A DNA stretch of 64,000 nt, from assembly GCF_002738225.1 (NCBI RefSeq), contig NZ_PEBQ01000212.1, forward strand, positions 1 to 64,000, written 5' to 3'. The position numbers and the translations under genes were made by a program. The DNA comes from Acetobacter pomorum. Its GTDB lineage: Bacteria; Pseudomonadota; Alphaproteobacteria; Acetobacterales; Acetobacteraceae. Of this stretch, positions 16,461-26,209 are shown piece by piece. Each line of letters opens with the position of its first letter. Within the stretch, counting starts at the first letter, position 1. The notes under the pieces are model-generated. The model searched no databases. It saw nothing but the letters and a program-made list of their open reading frames with translations, and had not been told where the DNA came from.

Positions 16461-18716
16461 TTATTTTGCGGAAACAGAACCCAGAAGAATAGAAACAGGA
16501 GCGTTTGCTCCAGGTTCATCCGTGGAACGATGGATTGGGCCGTACTGATCATAAAACCCAGGAATGGCCCGGATAATACCAGCAGCTTGGATAAGGCAGG
16601 AAATGGTTCTGTCCCGCATGAGGGAGGCGCCTTCCTGTTCTGTCGATGTTGTATGCATAGCTGCGGCAGCCTGTTCCAAAGCATCGGCTGTAGCCAGAGG
16701 CGTATGCCGCAAAAGGGCAAAGGACTTGAGCGCCTTTTCAAGGGCGGCATGAGCCTGAGTATTGGACTTGAGATAACCTGCATTCCACCGGAGGCGTAAA
16801 ATCAACCGGCCGAGGGAAAGTGTTGCAAAGGCTGCATCTGTATAGCCCTGACGATCTATTCCGGAAGGAATAAAGGACAGGCGCATCATCAAGCGTGTGA
16901 TTTTTTGAAGCTGGAGACCTTCCCACGTTATCCATTGTACAGGTTTGCGACTATGGGAAAGTGCCAGTTGTTGCAGGCTGCGCGTAAGGGAAAAAACCAA
17001 TCGTGCTGCATCCAGCCGATGGTCTGGTGGAAGAATAACCCGAAAAACCAACACCAAAAGCGCACAGGCAGCCAACATGGTTATCCAGTTATTGGTGAGT
17101 GCCAGATCATTATAAACAATGGGGTTGTTAATGGAGAGAAGCATGGTGAAGAACACGGCATACCCAAATGCACCAATGCTGTAGCGCGGATGAAATTGCA
17201 GCCATACACCCGGTAGCAAAAATAGGCAGAGCGTGAGCCATAAAAGCGGGTAGCCATCTATACGGGGTAAAAATAGGGAATGACAAAAGAACCCCATAGG
17301 CACGGCCAGCATGGTCCCGATAGCCATCATGGGGCTTGCTTTTCCGGCGGAAGGCGCTGTTGAAAGCAGGCTGGAGGCGGCCACCACATATAAAATGAGC
17401 ATTGGCCCTGCGCTCCAATGGAAAATATACCATAGCATACCGGCCAAGAGCGCAATAAACATGCCACGTACACCGTTACGCAAGGCGACAGGCCATTCCA
17501 GATACTGACGTGTATGGGAAGATTCACGATCTCGGCGCAGGCTTGTCAGATCATAGAGAGCAAGATCTATCTGCACGAGAATATCTCGCGTATTATCCAG
17601 TGTTGCCAGTAAGTTGGGTGCAGGATTGTTGCGTGAAAGTTGCTCCAGATATTTTAGGCATTTATGCAAACAGGCAGAAACGGGCGCAGGGTTTTTCAGC
17701 CAACCGGGGTATTCTGTAAGCTGTAGAATCTGCTCCAATGTTTCGGCAATATGCTGGTGCACGGGGCGTGATTGTGCATCCACCAAGGAGAGATTCAGCC
17801 AGTAAGGATGATAGCTGACAATAAGCCCCGTTAAACGGTTGAGAGCAAGGCGCAGGTTGGAAACGCGCGCCTGCATATCAGGGTCATCTGCTGCAGCAAA
17901 TTCTATGGCGGATGTTAATCCTGCCATGTTTGCCAGAAGGCGGCTGCGGCTATCATAAAGAGGTTGGGGCAGGTTACGGAATGTTGTGTCAGTGACGGGC
18001 GTATCTGTAATGTCAGAAGGATTGTTCTCTTTTGCTGCAATTTCACCGGGGTGGGAGGCAATACCTTCCTGTGCGTGAAATTTTTTTGCATGGAGAATGG
18101 TGTCGCGGAACGCATTCCCCAATTTTTCCAAAACAGCACTGGGTTTGCGGGGGCTTGTCACCATAAAAACACAGGCGGTTACAACCACACCTGTGACAAC
18201 AGCAGATAACCGCCCCATTGCAGAAAGAAAAATATTGTCTGGGTCTGCAAATGCTGGGGCGGCAATAATAACAATAGTGTAGCCGGTCAGCACAGCAGCA
18301 TAAGCCCGAAAGAAGCGCAAAAATGTAGCCACCATGCAGGCTATACCAACAAAAACTGAAAGCGCTGCAAAATACAGAACAGGAGACTGCACAAAAACAG
18401 CCATAATACTAATACTGATAACTGCCCCAATAACTGTGCCGATAACACGCCATACGCTTTTGGAAACCATAGCCCCTACAGTAGGGTTTGCAACAATAAG
18501 AACAGTTGTGGCTGCACTAAGGGGGGAATGAAGCTGGAACATGAACGCCAGAAAAACAGCGATACCAATGCACAAAAATACACGGGCGGAATAGCCAGCG
18601 GTGGCCTTGAACGTGTTCCACTGTGTTTCATTGGAAAAAAGTGCTGGAATGCAGCGCAACAGCAGAGACCTGAAAGAAAAGAGAGCAGGGCTGTCCTGTT
18701 CTGATCTAGCGTTCAT
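16461..18716 (-). CDS. FUSC-family (aromatic acid/fusaric acid) exporter
   Basis: A 751-residue membrane protein with two clusters of hydrophobic helices (about residues 45-185 and 415-570) flanking a cytoplasmic helical domain, the layout of the YccS/AaeB/FUSC proteins. It probably expels aromatic or weak organic acids. Its start overlaps the 3' end of the upstream MarR gene by 11 nt, so the two form one operon, and the repressor probably senses the exported compound. No membrane-fusion protein is encoded beside it, so either one is supplied elsewhere or it acts alone. Confidence 0.85.
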   Translation of the reverse strand: MNARSEQDSPALFSFRSLLLRCIPALFSNETQWNTFKATAGYSARVFLCIGIAVFLAFMFQLHSPLSAATTVLIVANPTVGAMVSKSVWRVIGTVIGAVISISIMAVFVQSPVLYFAALSVFVGIACMVATFLRFFRAYAAVLTGYTIVIIAAPAFADPDNIFLSAMGRLSAVVTGVVVTACVFMVTSPRKPSAVLEKLGNAFRDTILHAKKFHAQEGIASHPGEIAAKENNPSDITDTPVTDTTFRNLPQPLYDSRSRLLANMAGLTSAIEFAAADDPDMQARVSNLRLALNRLTGLIVSYHPYWLNLSLVDAQSRPVHQHIAETLEQILQLTEYPGWLKNPAPVSACLHKCLKYLEQLSRNNPAPNLLATLDNTRDILVQIDLALYDLTSLRRDRESSHTRQYLEWPVALRNGVRGMFIALLAGMLWYIFHWSAGPMLILYVVAASSLLSTAPSAGKASPMMAIGTMLAVPMGFFCHSLFLPRIDGYPLLWLTLCLFLLPGVWLQFHPRYSIGAFGYAVFFTMLLSINNPIVYNDLALTNNWITMLAACALLVLVFRVILPPDHRLDAARLVFSLTRSLQQLALSHSRKPVQWITWEGLQLQKITRLMMRLSFIPSGIDRQGYTDAAFATLSLGRLILRLRWNAGYLKSNTQAHAALEKALKSFALLRHTPLATADALEQAAAAMHTTSTEQEGASLMRDRTISCLIQAAGIIRAIPGFYDQYGPIHRSTDEPGANAPVSILLGSVSAK

Positions 18717-19173
18717 GATGCGCTTTCAGGAGGCTGGAAAGATCATCAATCAGGTTACGCACTTGATCTTTTGTAAGGTTCTGGCGGACATTCTGTTCAA
18801 GCTGGGCAGAAATGGTGTGGAACAAAACACATCTTTCATGCCCTGCAGGTGTGAGAACCAGTTTTTTGGCGCGTCGGTCCCGTTTGTCTTGCTGACGTGT
18901 GATCAGCTTCTGTTTTTCCAGTAAATCCAGAATGCGTACCAGTGCAGAGCAATCTACATTCATGGCGGTTGCCAGATCACTTTGTGTGGCGCCATCGGGC
19001 ATCATCATCAAATAAGCCATGGGGCGCATGCTGGCCAATGTCATGCCATGCGGGCGGAGGGCACGGTCCAGTTGTGTGCGCCAGACGGTGGCCAGCCGCA
19101 TGATGCGGAAGGTAAGCGCCATGTCTGAAAAACGCGTTTCATCCAATGTGGGCAGAACGCGTGAAGATGTCAT
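18706..19173 (-). CDS. MarR-family transcriptional regulator
   Basis: A 155-residue winged-helix regulator: helix-turn-helix around 62-90 (TQSDLATAMNVDCSALVRILDLLE) and wing RQQDKRDRRAKKLVLTPAG (94-112), which is typical of the family. A good GAGGATTCC is in front of the ATG. Its operon with the FUSC exporter suggests local repression relieved by an aromatic or acidic ligand, possibly through an AT-rich element upstream. Confidence 0.9.
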   Translation of the reverse strand: MTSSRVLPTLDETRFSDMALTFRIMRLATVWRTQLDRALRPHGMTLASMRPMAYLMMMPDGATQSDLATAMNVDCSALVRILDLLEKQKLITRQQDKRDRRAKKLVLTPAGHERCVLFHTISAQLEQNVRQNLTKDQVRNLIDDLSSLLKAHHER

Positions 19174-19390
19174 GGAATCCTCATTAGTTAGGTAAAGAAT
19201 ATTTGATATATAAAGTATATTTATACGAATATAACATGGCTGTTCTGCGCGTCAATAATGGAAATGGCGTTACAAAGCACAGAAACGTTAGCGTGACGTT
19301 TCAATCACGTTGCAGGGTAGGTAGGTTTAAAACAGCAGGAGCCAAAAACTGCGGGTTGAAAGCAAAGGTAGCTTATGCGCATTGTGTGCG
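19174..19390. promoter_or_regulatory. Divergent promoter region, marR and cobalamin operon
   Basis: Between marR and the riboswitch lies a very AT-rich stretch (19199-19232) with a weak dyad (ATATTtG ... CgAATAT) and TATAAAG-like -10 candidates, which may be the MarR operator. The remaining bases to 19390 must contain the promoter for the riboswitch transcript. No open frame here is believable. Confidence 0.35.
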
Positions 19391-19604
19391 CGCTAATGGT
19401 GTCCTTTACGGGATGAAAAGGGAAGAACGGTGCAAGGCCGTCGCTGCCCCCGCAACTGTAAGTTACCCATGGTGTTCCGTATTGGGCCCTTCGGGGTCAA
19501 TATGCCACTGGCTTGTAGGCAAGCTGGGAAGGTAAGGAGCGCTATCTTGTGTTCTAGCCTGTGCGGTTAGACCACATGTGGTTACAAGCCAGGAAACCTG
19601 CCAT
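19391..19604 (+). ncRNA. Cobalamin (B12) riboswitch
   Basis: The aptamer has the canonical conserved blocks in order: a GGTGTCC-type P3 side, GGGATGAAAAGGGAA, GGTGCAAGGCCGTCGCTGCCCCCGCAACTGTAA in the J6/3 core near 19429-19462, CCACTGG near 19506, GGGAAGGTAAGG near 19527, and the B12 box AGCCAGGAAACCTGCC at 19587-19602. It precedes DUF1636, cobW and cobN, so adenosylcobalamin should lower expression of its own biosynthesis operon. The exact 5' end is estimated. Confidence 0.95.
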
Positions 19605-19609
19605 TGGTA

Positions 19610-19631
19610 CCTGCATGCGTAAGCATGCAGG
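19610..19631 (+). promoter_or_regulatory. Hairpin right after the riboswitch
   Basis: CCTGCATGC-GTAA-GCATGCAGG is a perfect 9-bp stem with a GNRA-like loop directly after the B12 box. No T-run follows at once, so it is more likely part of the expression platform or a transcript-stabilising element than a simple terminator. The next gene starts about 150 nt later. Confidence 0.5.
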
Positions 19632-19778
19632 AAGATCTTGGATTTTTAAGTTCTGGCGTTGCTGCTGGCGGGGTGCCCGGCAGGCATAAATGTGCCAAAG
19701 GGTACATTTCTCTTGCTGTTTTTGGCAGGGGCGTCGGGTATCTGCACCCCTTTTGGGCCGTTATTTTAGGGGTACAGT

Positions 19779-20207
19779 ATGGTCGAAGTGCACGATTCTT
19801 CCCAAAATTCACTTCAAAATCGGCCTGTTTTGCATGTGTGTGTCACGTGTCGGCAGGGTGGACCGGGTATGGATCAACCGCCGGGTGCCCAACTGTATGC
19901 GCGTTTGCAGGCTTTGGTACAGGAAGCAAAAGCCCTAGGGCAGGAGGCTCCGATTGTGCTGCGTCAGGTGCAGTGTCTGGCCGCCTGTGATCGTGGCTGT
20001 ACTGCAGCTATTGCCATGCCAGAACGTTGGACATGGTTGTTAGGGCACCTGAGTGCCGAAAAAGCAGAAGATCTGCTGGCATATGCCCAATTATACGCAA
20101 ATTCAGCACGGGGGACCGTTATGCCTTCGCGCCGTCCGGTATCGCTTTCCAATATGGTGCTGGGGCGTATTCCCGCACAACTTTATGATGAACAGGAGCC
20201 CTCATGA
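19779..20207 (+). CDS. DUF1636 metal-binding-like protein
   Basis: A 142-residue cytoplasmic protein with CxxC (Cys21, Cys24) followed by a CLAACDRGC cluster (Cys66, Cys70, Cys74), the pattern of the DUF1636 family and reminiscent of thioredoxin-fold 2Fe-2S proteins. It is the first gene after the cobalamin riboswitch and overlaps cobW as ATGA. The family is known to occur beside cobalamin genes; a role in cobalt delivery, sensing or redox chemistry is inferred from context. The weak AGGGGT site before the ATG is consistent with tight control. Confidence 0.82.
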   Translation: MVEVHDSSQNSLQNRPVLHVCVTCRQGGPGMDQPPGAQLYARLQALVQEAKALGQEAPIVLRQVQCLAACDRGCTAAIAMPERWTWLLGHLSAEKAEDLLAYAQLYANSARGTVMPSRRPVSLSNMVLGRIPAQLYDEQEPS

Positions 20208-21256
20208 CAATCGCATCACGCATACCTGTAACCATTATCACTGGTTTTTTAGGGGCAGGTAAAACCACACTGTTGCGTAATCTGCTCCGCCGTGCAGCCG
20301 GGCATCGCATTGCCGTGGTGGTGAATGAGTTTGGCTCTCTTGGCATTGATGGTGAAATTCTGCGAGGGTGCGGGGTAGAAGACTGTAAGGAAGATGACAT
20401 TGTAGAACTGACCAATGGGTGTCTGTGTTGTACTGTCGCAGATGATTTTCTGCCAACCATGGAAGCTCTGCTTGATCGGGAAAATCCGCCGGAACATGTG
20501 GTGATTGAAACATCTGGTCTGGCGCTGCCCAAACCATTGCTCAAAGCTTTCGGCTGGCCAACAGTGCGTAACCGTATGACTGTTGATGGCGTGATAACAG
20601 TAGTGGATGCGCCAGCAGTAGCCGCAGGCCGTTTTGCAGATAACCCGGAAGCCATTGCCCGGCAACGTGCTGCCGATCCTTCTTTGGATCATGACAATCC
20701 GTTGGCAGAGGTTTTTGAAGACCAGATCAACGCGGCAGATTTAGTAGTGTTGAACAAAACAGACTTGCTGGATGTAAATGCATTTGCATGTGTTGAAGAT
20801 GAAATCCGCCGTACAGCGCCGCGTCCTGTACAAATTGTACGAGCTACGGAAGGAAAGGTGGATCCTGCCGTATTGCTTGGTATTGGTGCTGCGGCGGAAG
20901 CTGATCTGGCTGCACGTCCTTCTCATCATGATGCAGAAGGTGGGGAGCATGAGCATGATGACTTTGAAAGCTTTGTAGTAAATGTGCCCGAACAGCAAAG
21001 TGTCGATCAGTTTCTAACACTCCTGCAGGATACAGCGCGCCGTTATGATGTGCTGCGTATGAAAGGGTTTGCCGCCGTTAAAGGTAAAGCCATGCGTTTG
21101 GCTGTGCAGGGTGTTGGAGCGCGTTTTCGGCATGAGTTTGATCGCCCATTTTCCGTCAATGAAGGACGGGGAGGCTGCATTGTCGTGATTGGGCAAAAAG
21201 GACTGGCAGCACCGGCCATTGCTCGTGCGCTTGGTGGTGCGTTGGTAACAGCCTGA
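20204..21256 (+). CDS. cobW: CobW GTPase, presumed cobalt metallochaperone
   Basis: A 350-residue COG0523 G3E GTPase. Walker A is GFLGAGKTT (14-22), the metal-binding CLCC motif is at 73-76, ETSGLALP (102-109) is the switch region, and NKTD is the guanine-specificity motif. A histidine-rich run (HHDAEGGEHEHDD, about 244-256) can bind metal. The family is thought to load cobalt for CobN-type insertion; the stop/start overlap with DUF1636 and the following cobN support that role here. Confidence 0.93.
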   Translation: MTIASRIPVTIITGFLGAGKTTLLRNLLRRAAGHRIAVVVNEFGSLGIDGEILRGCGVEDCKEDDIVELTNGCLCCTVADDFLPTMEALLDRENPPEHVVIETSGLALPKPLLKAFGWPTVRNRMTVDGVITVVDAPAVAAGRFADNPEAIARQRAADPSLDHDNPLAEVFEDQINAADLVVLNKTDLLDVNAFACVEDEIRRTAPRPVQIVRATEGKVDPAVLLGIGAAAEADLAARPSHHDAEGGEHEHDDFESFVVNVPEQQSVDQFLTLLQDTARRYDVLRMKGFAAVKGKAMRLAVQGVGARFRHEFDRPFSVNEGRGGCIVVIGQKGLAAPAIARALGGALVTA

Positions 21257-21275
21257 ATAAAGCCGGAGTGGGTTT

Positions 21276-24200
21276 ATGCATCTTCTGGTAAGAGAAAACC
21301 GCACGTTGGATGAACAGGATCTGCCAGAAGATCTTAACCTCCCCTCGGCAGATATTGTTGTACTTTCTTTTACAGAAAGTGATCTTTTGGCTTTGCGTCA
21401 TGCAGAAGGTCTATTGCGCACGACAGCAAAGAGTAATGAATGTGTTCCAACCTTGCAGGTTACAAGTCTGGCAAGGCTACGGCATCCTATGTCGGTTGAT
21501 CTATATATAGAAACCACCTTGCAAAAAGCACGTTGTGTTGTGGTGCGGTTACTGGGTGGTTTGGATTACTGGCGTTATGGGGCAGAAGAACTGGCAGCAT
21601 GGAGCCGTGAAACCAAAGTGCCAGTGGCGTTGTTACCCGGTGAAGCCTTACAGGATGCAGCTCCTGATATACAGAAACAGAGTGCATATACGGAAGATGA
21701 CAGACGGTTATTATCACTTTCCACGGTCCCTTCAGAACACTATATGCGGTTAAAGGGTTTTTTTCAGAACGGTGGGCCGGATAATATCTGTGCTGCATTG
21801 AACTTGATGTCTGCCCTTGCGGGAATACAAAAAGATAGCGGAGAAGACCCCAAAATATTACCTGCATGGGGCTGCTATCGTTCTTACAGTCCGGTCGTCT
21901 CCATAGCGCAGTCACAGATCAAAATGGTTATGTTGCTTTATCGTGCACATTTGCTGGTAGGGGATGTGGCTGGTCCAGAATGTCTGGCGAATGAACTGGC
22001 GCAACGTGGCTGTGCCGTAGATGTTGTGTATGTTACATCTTTAAAAAACTCCAAAGTTGCAAAAAGTGTAAGTCAATATCTGCAATCTGTGCAACCGGAT
22101 GTCATCTTGAATGCAACGTGTTTTTCTGCACGGAACCAGAATGGGTTTTCACCGCTGGATGTTGCAGATGCACCCGTTCTGCAACTTTTGCAGCCGGGTT
22201 GCACACAGGATTTATGGGAAAAAAGTGCTCGTGGTCTGGCGCGGGCTGATATGGCCATGCAAGTGGTGTTGCCAGAGCTGGATGGCACAATTGCAACGTT
22301 TCCAATTTCTTTCAGAAAGGATGCTCAACTTGGGCAACCTGCGTTGAGAGAACCTTATGTGCCGGGCATAAAATTGGTGGCAGGCCGTGCAATTGCATGG
22401 GCTAAATTGCGCAAAATTCTAAATTCAGAAAAGAAAATTTCTATTGTTCTTTCAGATTATCCTAGTGCGGGTTTAGAAAAATCGGGTGCCCATGTAGCGC
22501 ATGCAGTAGGGTTAGATGGTTTTGCATCTGCATCTTCCATTCTGACACTGTTGCATAATGCTGGCTACGATATAGGCGCAGATGAAGTTCCGAATTCAAA
22601 AGCACTTGCCTCTGCGCTTGTTAATGGCAGTTTAAAGCCTGTTCTTGATGTAGATTTATACCGTCAGCTTTTATCGCAGTTAGCACCAGATTTTGTGCAA
22701 TCTGTTTTTGCTGCATGGGGTGAACCTGAACAGGATATGCATGTAACAGACGGTGTTTTTTGCCTGCGTTATCTCCAGTTTGGCAATATTTCTTTGGCTG
22801 TGCAGCCTAATAGAGGAACAGCGGCTGAGCGTAAGGCGCTGTATCATGATCCAGACACGCCGCCATGCCATGCTTATGTTGCGTTTTATTTGTGGTTGCA
22901 GTATGTAAAAAAATTGGATGCCATGGTGCATTTGGGCACACATGGAACACTGGAATGGTTGCCGGGCAAGGCTGTTGCGTTATCGCCATCCTGTGGGCCA
23001 GCTGTTCTGACTGGACATTTACCGGTTATTTATCCGTTTATTGTAAATAATCCGGGTGAGGCCGCTGCGGCGCGTCGGCGTTTGGGCGCGGTGATTATCG
23101 GGCATATGACGCCGCCAGTTATGCAGGCTGAGCTTTCAACTGATGCGCAGGAGCTTGAGCGTCTGATTGATGAATATGCTGAAGCTGATGGTTTGGATCC
23201 GCGTCGAGGAGCTTTGCTGCGGGCTCATATTCTGGATAAAGCCGTAAGCACCGGAGTTCTGGCAGAAAGCGGTGTGCGGCCCGGAGAGGTGGATGAGGCA
23301 GAAGCACTTGCACGGCTTGATGCCTATTTGTGCGATGTCAAAGACTTGCAAATTCGTGATGGTTTACATGTTTTTGGCAAACCCACATCACATTCTAAAA
23401 AACTGATACAGGTTATTGCGCAGGCATGTGGGCGGCAGAAAGATGCCACTTTTATATCTGATGTCGCGCAGAGGATCCAACAAAGTGGAGATGCAGAAGC
23501 ACAAGCACTTCTTGCTGCATTGAATGGATGTTTTGTGGTGCCTGGCCCAGCTGGGGCACCAACTCGTGGGCGGGTGGACGTGCTGCCTACCGGGCGTAAC
23601 CTTTTTACAATAGACCCACGTACATTACCCACACCGTCTGCTACGGTACTTGCCAAGAAAATGGAAAAACTGTTGCTGACAAGGCATTTGCAGGAACAGG
23701 GTGAACATCTGAAACATATGGTTATGGATATGTGGGGTTCTGCCAACCTGCGTACTGGTGGGGAAGATATGGCTCTTGCCCTGCGCCTTATGGGAGTGGA
23801 AGTGCAGCGTACTGCCAATACGGGGCATGTTTGCGGGTTTGAGGTTATTCCCTTGCCTTTGCTGGATAGGCCAAGAGTGGATGTCACTTTGCGTATTTCT
23901 GGCCTGTTTCGTGATGCTTTTGCAGATCAGATTGCCCTGTTTGATCAAGCCGTGGCAGCTGTTGCGGAGCGGAATGAACCTGCTGAATGGAACCCGTTGG
24001 CAGCGTCTGTCAAAGGATTGGTGGGAGAGGCCCGAAAGCGTGGCACGGCACGTATTTTTGGTGCTGCAGCGGGTTCCTATGGAACGGGTGTTGAGGAGCG
24101 TCTGAATACAGGTTCATGGAGCAATTCCCAAGAACTGGGAGCAGCATGGCTGGAAGGCTCGTCCTGGACGTATGGTGGTGAGCGGGATGGCAAACAGGAT

Positions 24201-24740
24201 ATGCAGGCTCTTTCCAGTTTGCTTGGGCAGGCTGAAGCTGTGCTGCATGTGCAGGATAATGCTGAAACCGATATTTTGGAAAGTCCAGATATGGCGGCAC
24301 ATGAAGGTGGGATTTCTGCCGCAGCAGCTATGTTGGGCGCAAAACCAGCCGTATTGCATGGTGATACATCCCGGCCAGATATGCCGCGGTTGCGTACAGC
24401 TGCACAGGAAGTGGTGCGTATTGTGCGCGGTCGATTGGCTAATCCGCAATGGATTAGTGGCATGCAACAACATGGGTATGCAGGCGCAGCAGAAATAGCC
24501 CGCGGGCTGGATACATTGTATGGATTTGCAGCAACATTGCCCCAACGGTTTGATAGGCAGTTTGATCTGGTTTTTGCCCAAACCTTGGGAAATGCTGCAT
24601 GTGATATGTTTTTGAAGCAGGAAAACCCAGCAGCGAGGGAAGCCATGCGCGCGCGTTTTGCCGATGCATGGCGGCGTGGGCTGTGGCACCCTAGAGGGAA
24701 CAGTGTGGCCTGTGTTCTGGATGAGGAAAACAAGGCATGA
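21276..24740 (+). CDS. cobN: Aerobic cobaltochelatase large subunit CobN
   Basis: A 1154-residue CobN/magnesium-chelatase-H-type protein that inserts cobalt into hydrogenobyrinic acid a,c-diamide together with CobS and CobT chelatase subunits (not in this window). Family blocks include HLGTHGTLEWLPGKAVALS near 548-566, YPFIVNNPGEAAAARRR, and the late AWLEGSSWTYGGERDG. The first 130 residues are less conserved. It overlaps cobB as ATGA. A GGAG site precedes the ATG. It is somewhat shorter than the roughly 1250-residue relatives, which is within the family range. Confidence 0.95.
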   Translation: MHLLVRENRTLDEQDLPEDLNLPSADIVVLSFTESDLLALRHAEGLLRTTAKSNECVPTLQVTSLARLRHPMSVDLYIETTLQKARCVVVRLLGGLDYWRYGAEELAAWSRETKVPVALLPGEALQDAAPDIQKQSAYTEDDRRLLSLSTVPSEHYMRLKGFFQNGGPDNICAALNLMSALAGIQKDSGEDPKILPAWGCYRSYSPVVSIAQSQIKMVMLLYRAHLLVGDVAGPECLANELAQRGCAVDVVYVTSLKNSKVAKSVSQYLQSVQPDVILNATCFSARNQNGFSPLDVADAPVLQLLQPGCTQDLWEKSARGLARADMAMQVVLPELDGTIATFPISFRKDAQLGQPALREPYVPGIKLVAGRAIAWAKLRKILNSEKKISIVLSDYPSAGLEKSGAHVAHAVGLDGFASASSILTLLHNAGYDIGADEVPNSKALASALVNGSLKPVLDVDLYRQLLSQLAPDFVQSVFAAWGEPEQDMHVTDGVFCLRYLQFGNISLAVQPNRGTAAERKALYHDPDTPPCHAYVAFYLWLQYVKKLDAMVHLGTHGTLEWLPGKAVALSPSCGPAVLTGHLPVIYPFIVNNPGEAAAARRRLGAVIIGHMTPPVMQAELSTDAQELERLIDEYAEADGLDPRRGALLRAHILDKAVSTGVLAESGVRPGEVDEAEALARLDAYLCDVKDLQIRDGLHVFGKPTSHSKKLIQVIAQACGRQKDATFISDVAQRIQQSGDAEAQALLAALNGCFVVPGPAGAPTRGRVDVLPTGRNLFTIDPRTLPTPSATVLAKKMEKLLLTRHLQEQGEHLKHMVMDMWGSANLRTGGEDMALALRLMGVEVQRTANTGHVCGFEVIPLPLLDRPRVDVTLRISGLFRDAFADQIALFDQAVAAVAERNEPAEWNPLAASVKGLVGEARKRGTARIFGAAAGSYGTGVEERLNTGSWSNSQELGAAWLEGSSWTYGGERDGKQDMQALSSLLGQAEAVLHVQDNAETDILESPDMAAHEGGISAAAAMLGAKPAVLHGDTSRPDMPRLRTAAQEVVRIVRGRLANPQWISGMQQHGYAGAAEIARGLDTLYGFAATLPQRFDRQFDLVFAQTLGNAACDMFLKQENPAAREAMRARFADAWRRGLWHPRGNSVACVLDEENKA

Positions 24741-26098
24741 TCGTCCCCCGTATTATTATGGTTGCGGCACCACGTTCTGGCGGGGGCAAAACAACAATAA
24801 CACTTGCATTGTTGGCGGCTTTTCAGCGTCGTGGGTTGCGTGTAGGCGCCGTTAAAACAGGGCCGGATTATATAGATCCAGCTTTTCATGCAGCGATCAC
24901 ACATCGTCCGCCTCTTAATGTGGATAGCTGGTGTATGCCTGTGTCTTTGCTGTCTGGTATCATGAATGCAGCAGCCACGGATGTGGATGTGGTGGTGGTA
25001 GAATCCGCCATGGGGCTGTTTGATGGATTGATGGCACCAGAAGGCGCGCGAGGTGCCCCTGCTGATATAGCCGCTCTATTTGGCGTTCCTGTTCTGCTGG
25101 TGCTGGATGTTTCTGGGCAAGGGCAGTCTGTTGGGCCCATTGCGCAGGGGTTTGCACGTTGGTCTGAGACTGTGCAGGTGCGTGGTGTTGTACTTAACCG
25201 TGTTGCATCTCAACGGCATGAACGTTTGGCACGTTCTGCGGTGGAGATGGCAGGACTGCCTGTTTGTGGTGCGCTTATGCGCCAGAAAGGCGAGGTGTTG
25301 CCAGAACGGCATCTTGGGTTGGTACAGGCGCGTGAGCATGGTAATTTAGCAGGGTGGCTCTCAGATCTTGCCGACAAGGCAGAACGTGAGCTGAATTTGG
25401 ATGCTATTTTGCAAATTGCGTCGCCCTTGGTAGAGGCCAAGGTTAATTCGGCATCCTTGGCGGCTGCTTGTATTCCTCCTCCTGGTCAGCGCATTGCTGT
25501 GGCGGATGATGCCGCTTTTTCCTTTTTATATGGGCATCTTTCTTTATTCTGGCGGCAAGCTGGGGCTGAATTGGTTCCGTTTTCTCCATTGGCCGATCAA
25601 GCACCAGATGCGTCTTGTGATGCATGTTGGCTATCCGGTGGGTATCCAGAACTTTATGCAGGCCAGATTGCACAGGCGGAGCATTTTAAAAAAGGCTTAA
25701 AGGATTTTGCTCTCACACATCCGGTACACGGTGAGTGTGGGGGGTATATGGTTCTGGGGAAGGCTTTGGAAGATGCGCAGGGGCAAATGCATACCATGGC
25801 GGGTTTGTTGGGGCATGTAACCTCCTTTGCGCATAGAAAATTACATCTGGGTTATCGAGAAGCCACGTTATTGGCAGATAATATTTTAGGTCGTGCTGGC
25901 ACACGTTTGCGTGGGCATGAATTTCATTATGCAACAGTTACGGATAAAGGGAGTGATGCGCCATTGGCTGATCTGGTTGCTGGTGATGGCGCATCACTGG
26001 GTGCGTGTGGTGGTCAGCGTGGTTTAGTATCAGGTTCATTTTTTCATGTTCTGGCGCGGAGTTCCAATCAGAATATTTTGAACTCTTCCGCTTTCTGA
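24737..26098 (+). CDS. cobB: Hydrogenobyrinic acid a,c-diamide synthase CobB
   Basis: A 453-residue amidotransferase that uses ATP and glutamine to amidate side chains a and c. The N-terminal dethiobiotin-synthetase-like P-loop is APRSGGGKTT (10-19), followed by KTGPDYIDPAFH. The C-terminal glutaminase half carries HGECGGYMVLG with the nucleophilic Cys near 333 and HEFHYA near 395. In aerobic bacteria it acts before CobN, as its position suggests. ATGA overlap with cobN indicates coupled expression. Confidence 0.94.
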   Translation: MIVPRIIMVAAPRSGGGKTTITLALLAAFQRRGLRVGAVKTGPDYIDPAFHAAITHRPPLNVDSWCMPVSLLSGIMNAAATDVDVVVVESAMGLFDGLMAPEGARGAPADIAALFGVPVLLVLDVSGQGQSVGPIAQGFARWSETVQVRGVVLNRVASQRHERLARSAVEMAGLPVCGALMRQKGEVLPERHLGLVQAREHGNLAGWLSDLADKAERELNLDAILQIASPLVEAKVNSASLAAACIPPPGQRIAVADDAAFSFLYGHLSLFWRQAGAELVPFSPLADQAPDASCDACWLSGGYPELYAGQIAQAEHFKKGLKDFALTHPVHGECGGYMVLGKALEDAQGQMHTMAGLLGHVTSFAHRKLHLGYREATLLADNILGRAGTRLRGHEFHYATVTDKGSDAPLADLVAGDGASLGACGGQRGLVSGSFFHVLARSSNQNILNSSAF

Positions 26099-26209
26099 AA
26101 AGAGCATATGCAAAAACGAACGCGGAAACTTGTATGATAACAAGGTATGTACAAAGTGTTCTGCCGTCCTGATAAAGCCGGGGTAGGCGGTGAGAAGGAG
26201 ATATTGAAA

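Noticed and set aside
24077..24904. 275-residue minus-strand open frame opposite the end of cobN
   Set aside because: It spans two well-supported plus-strand genes and has no family resemblance.
26147..26209. Longer start for the histidine phosphatase
   Set aside because: The 21 extra residues are not family-like, and the AAGGAG before 26210 marks the later start.
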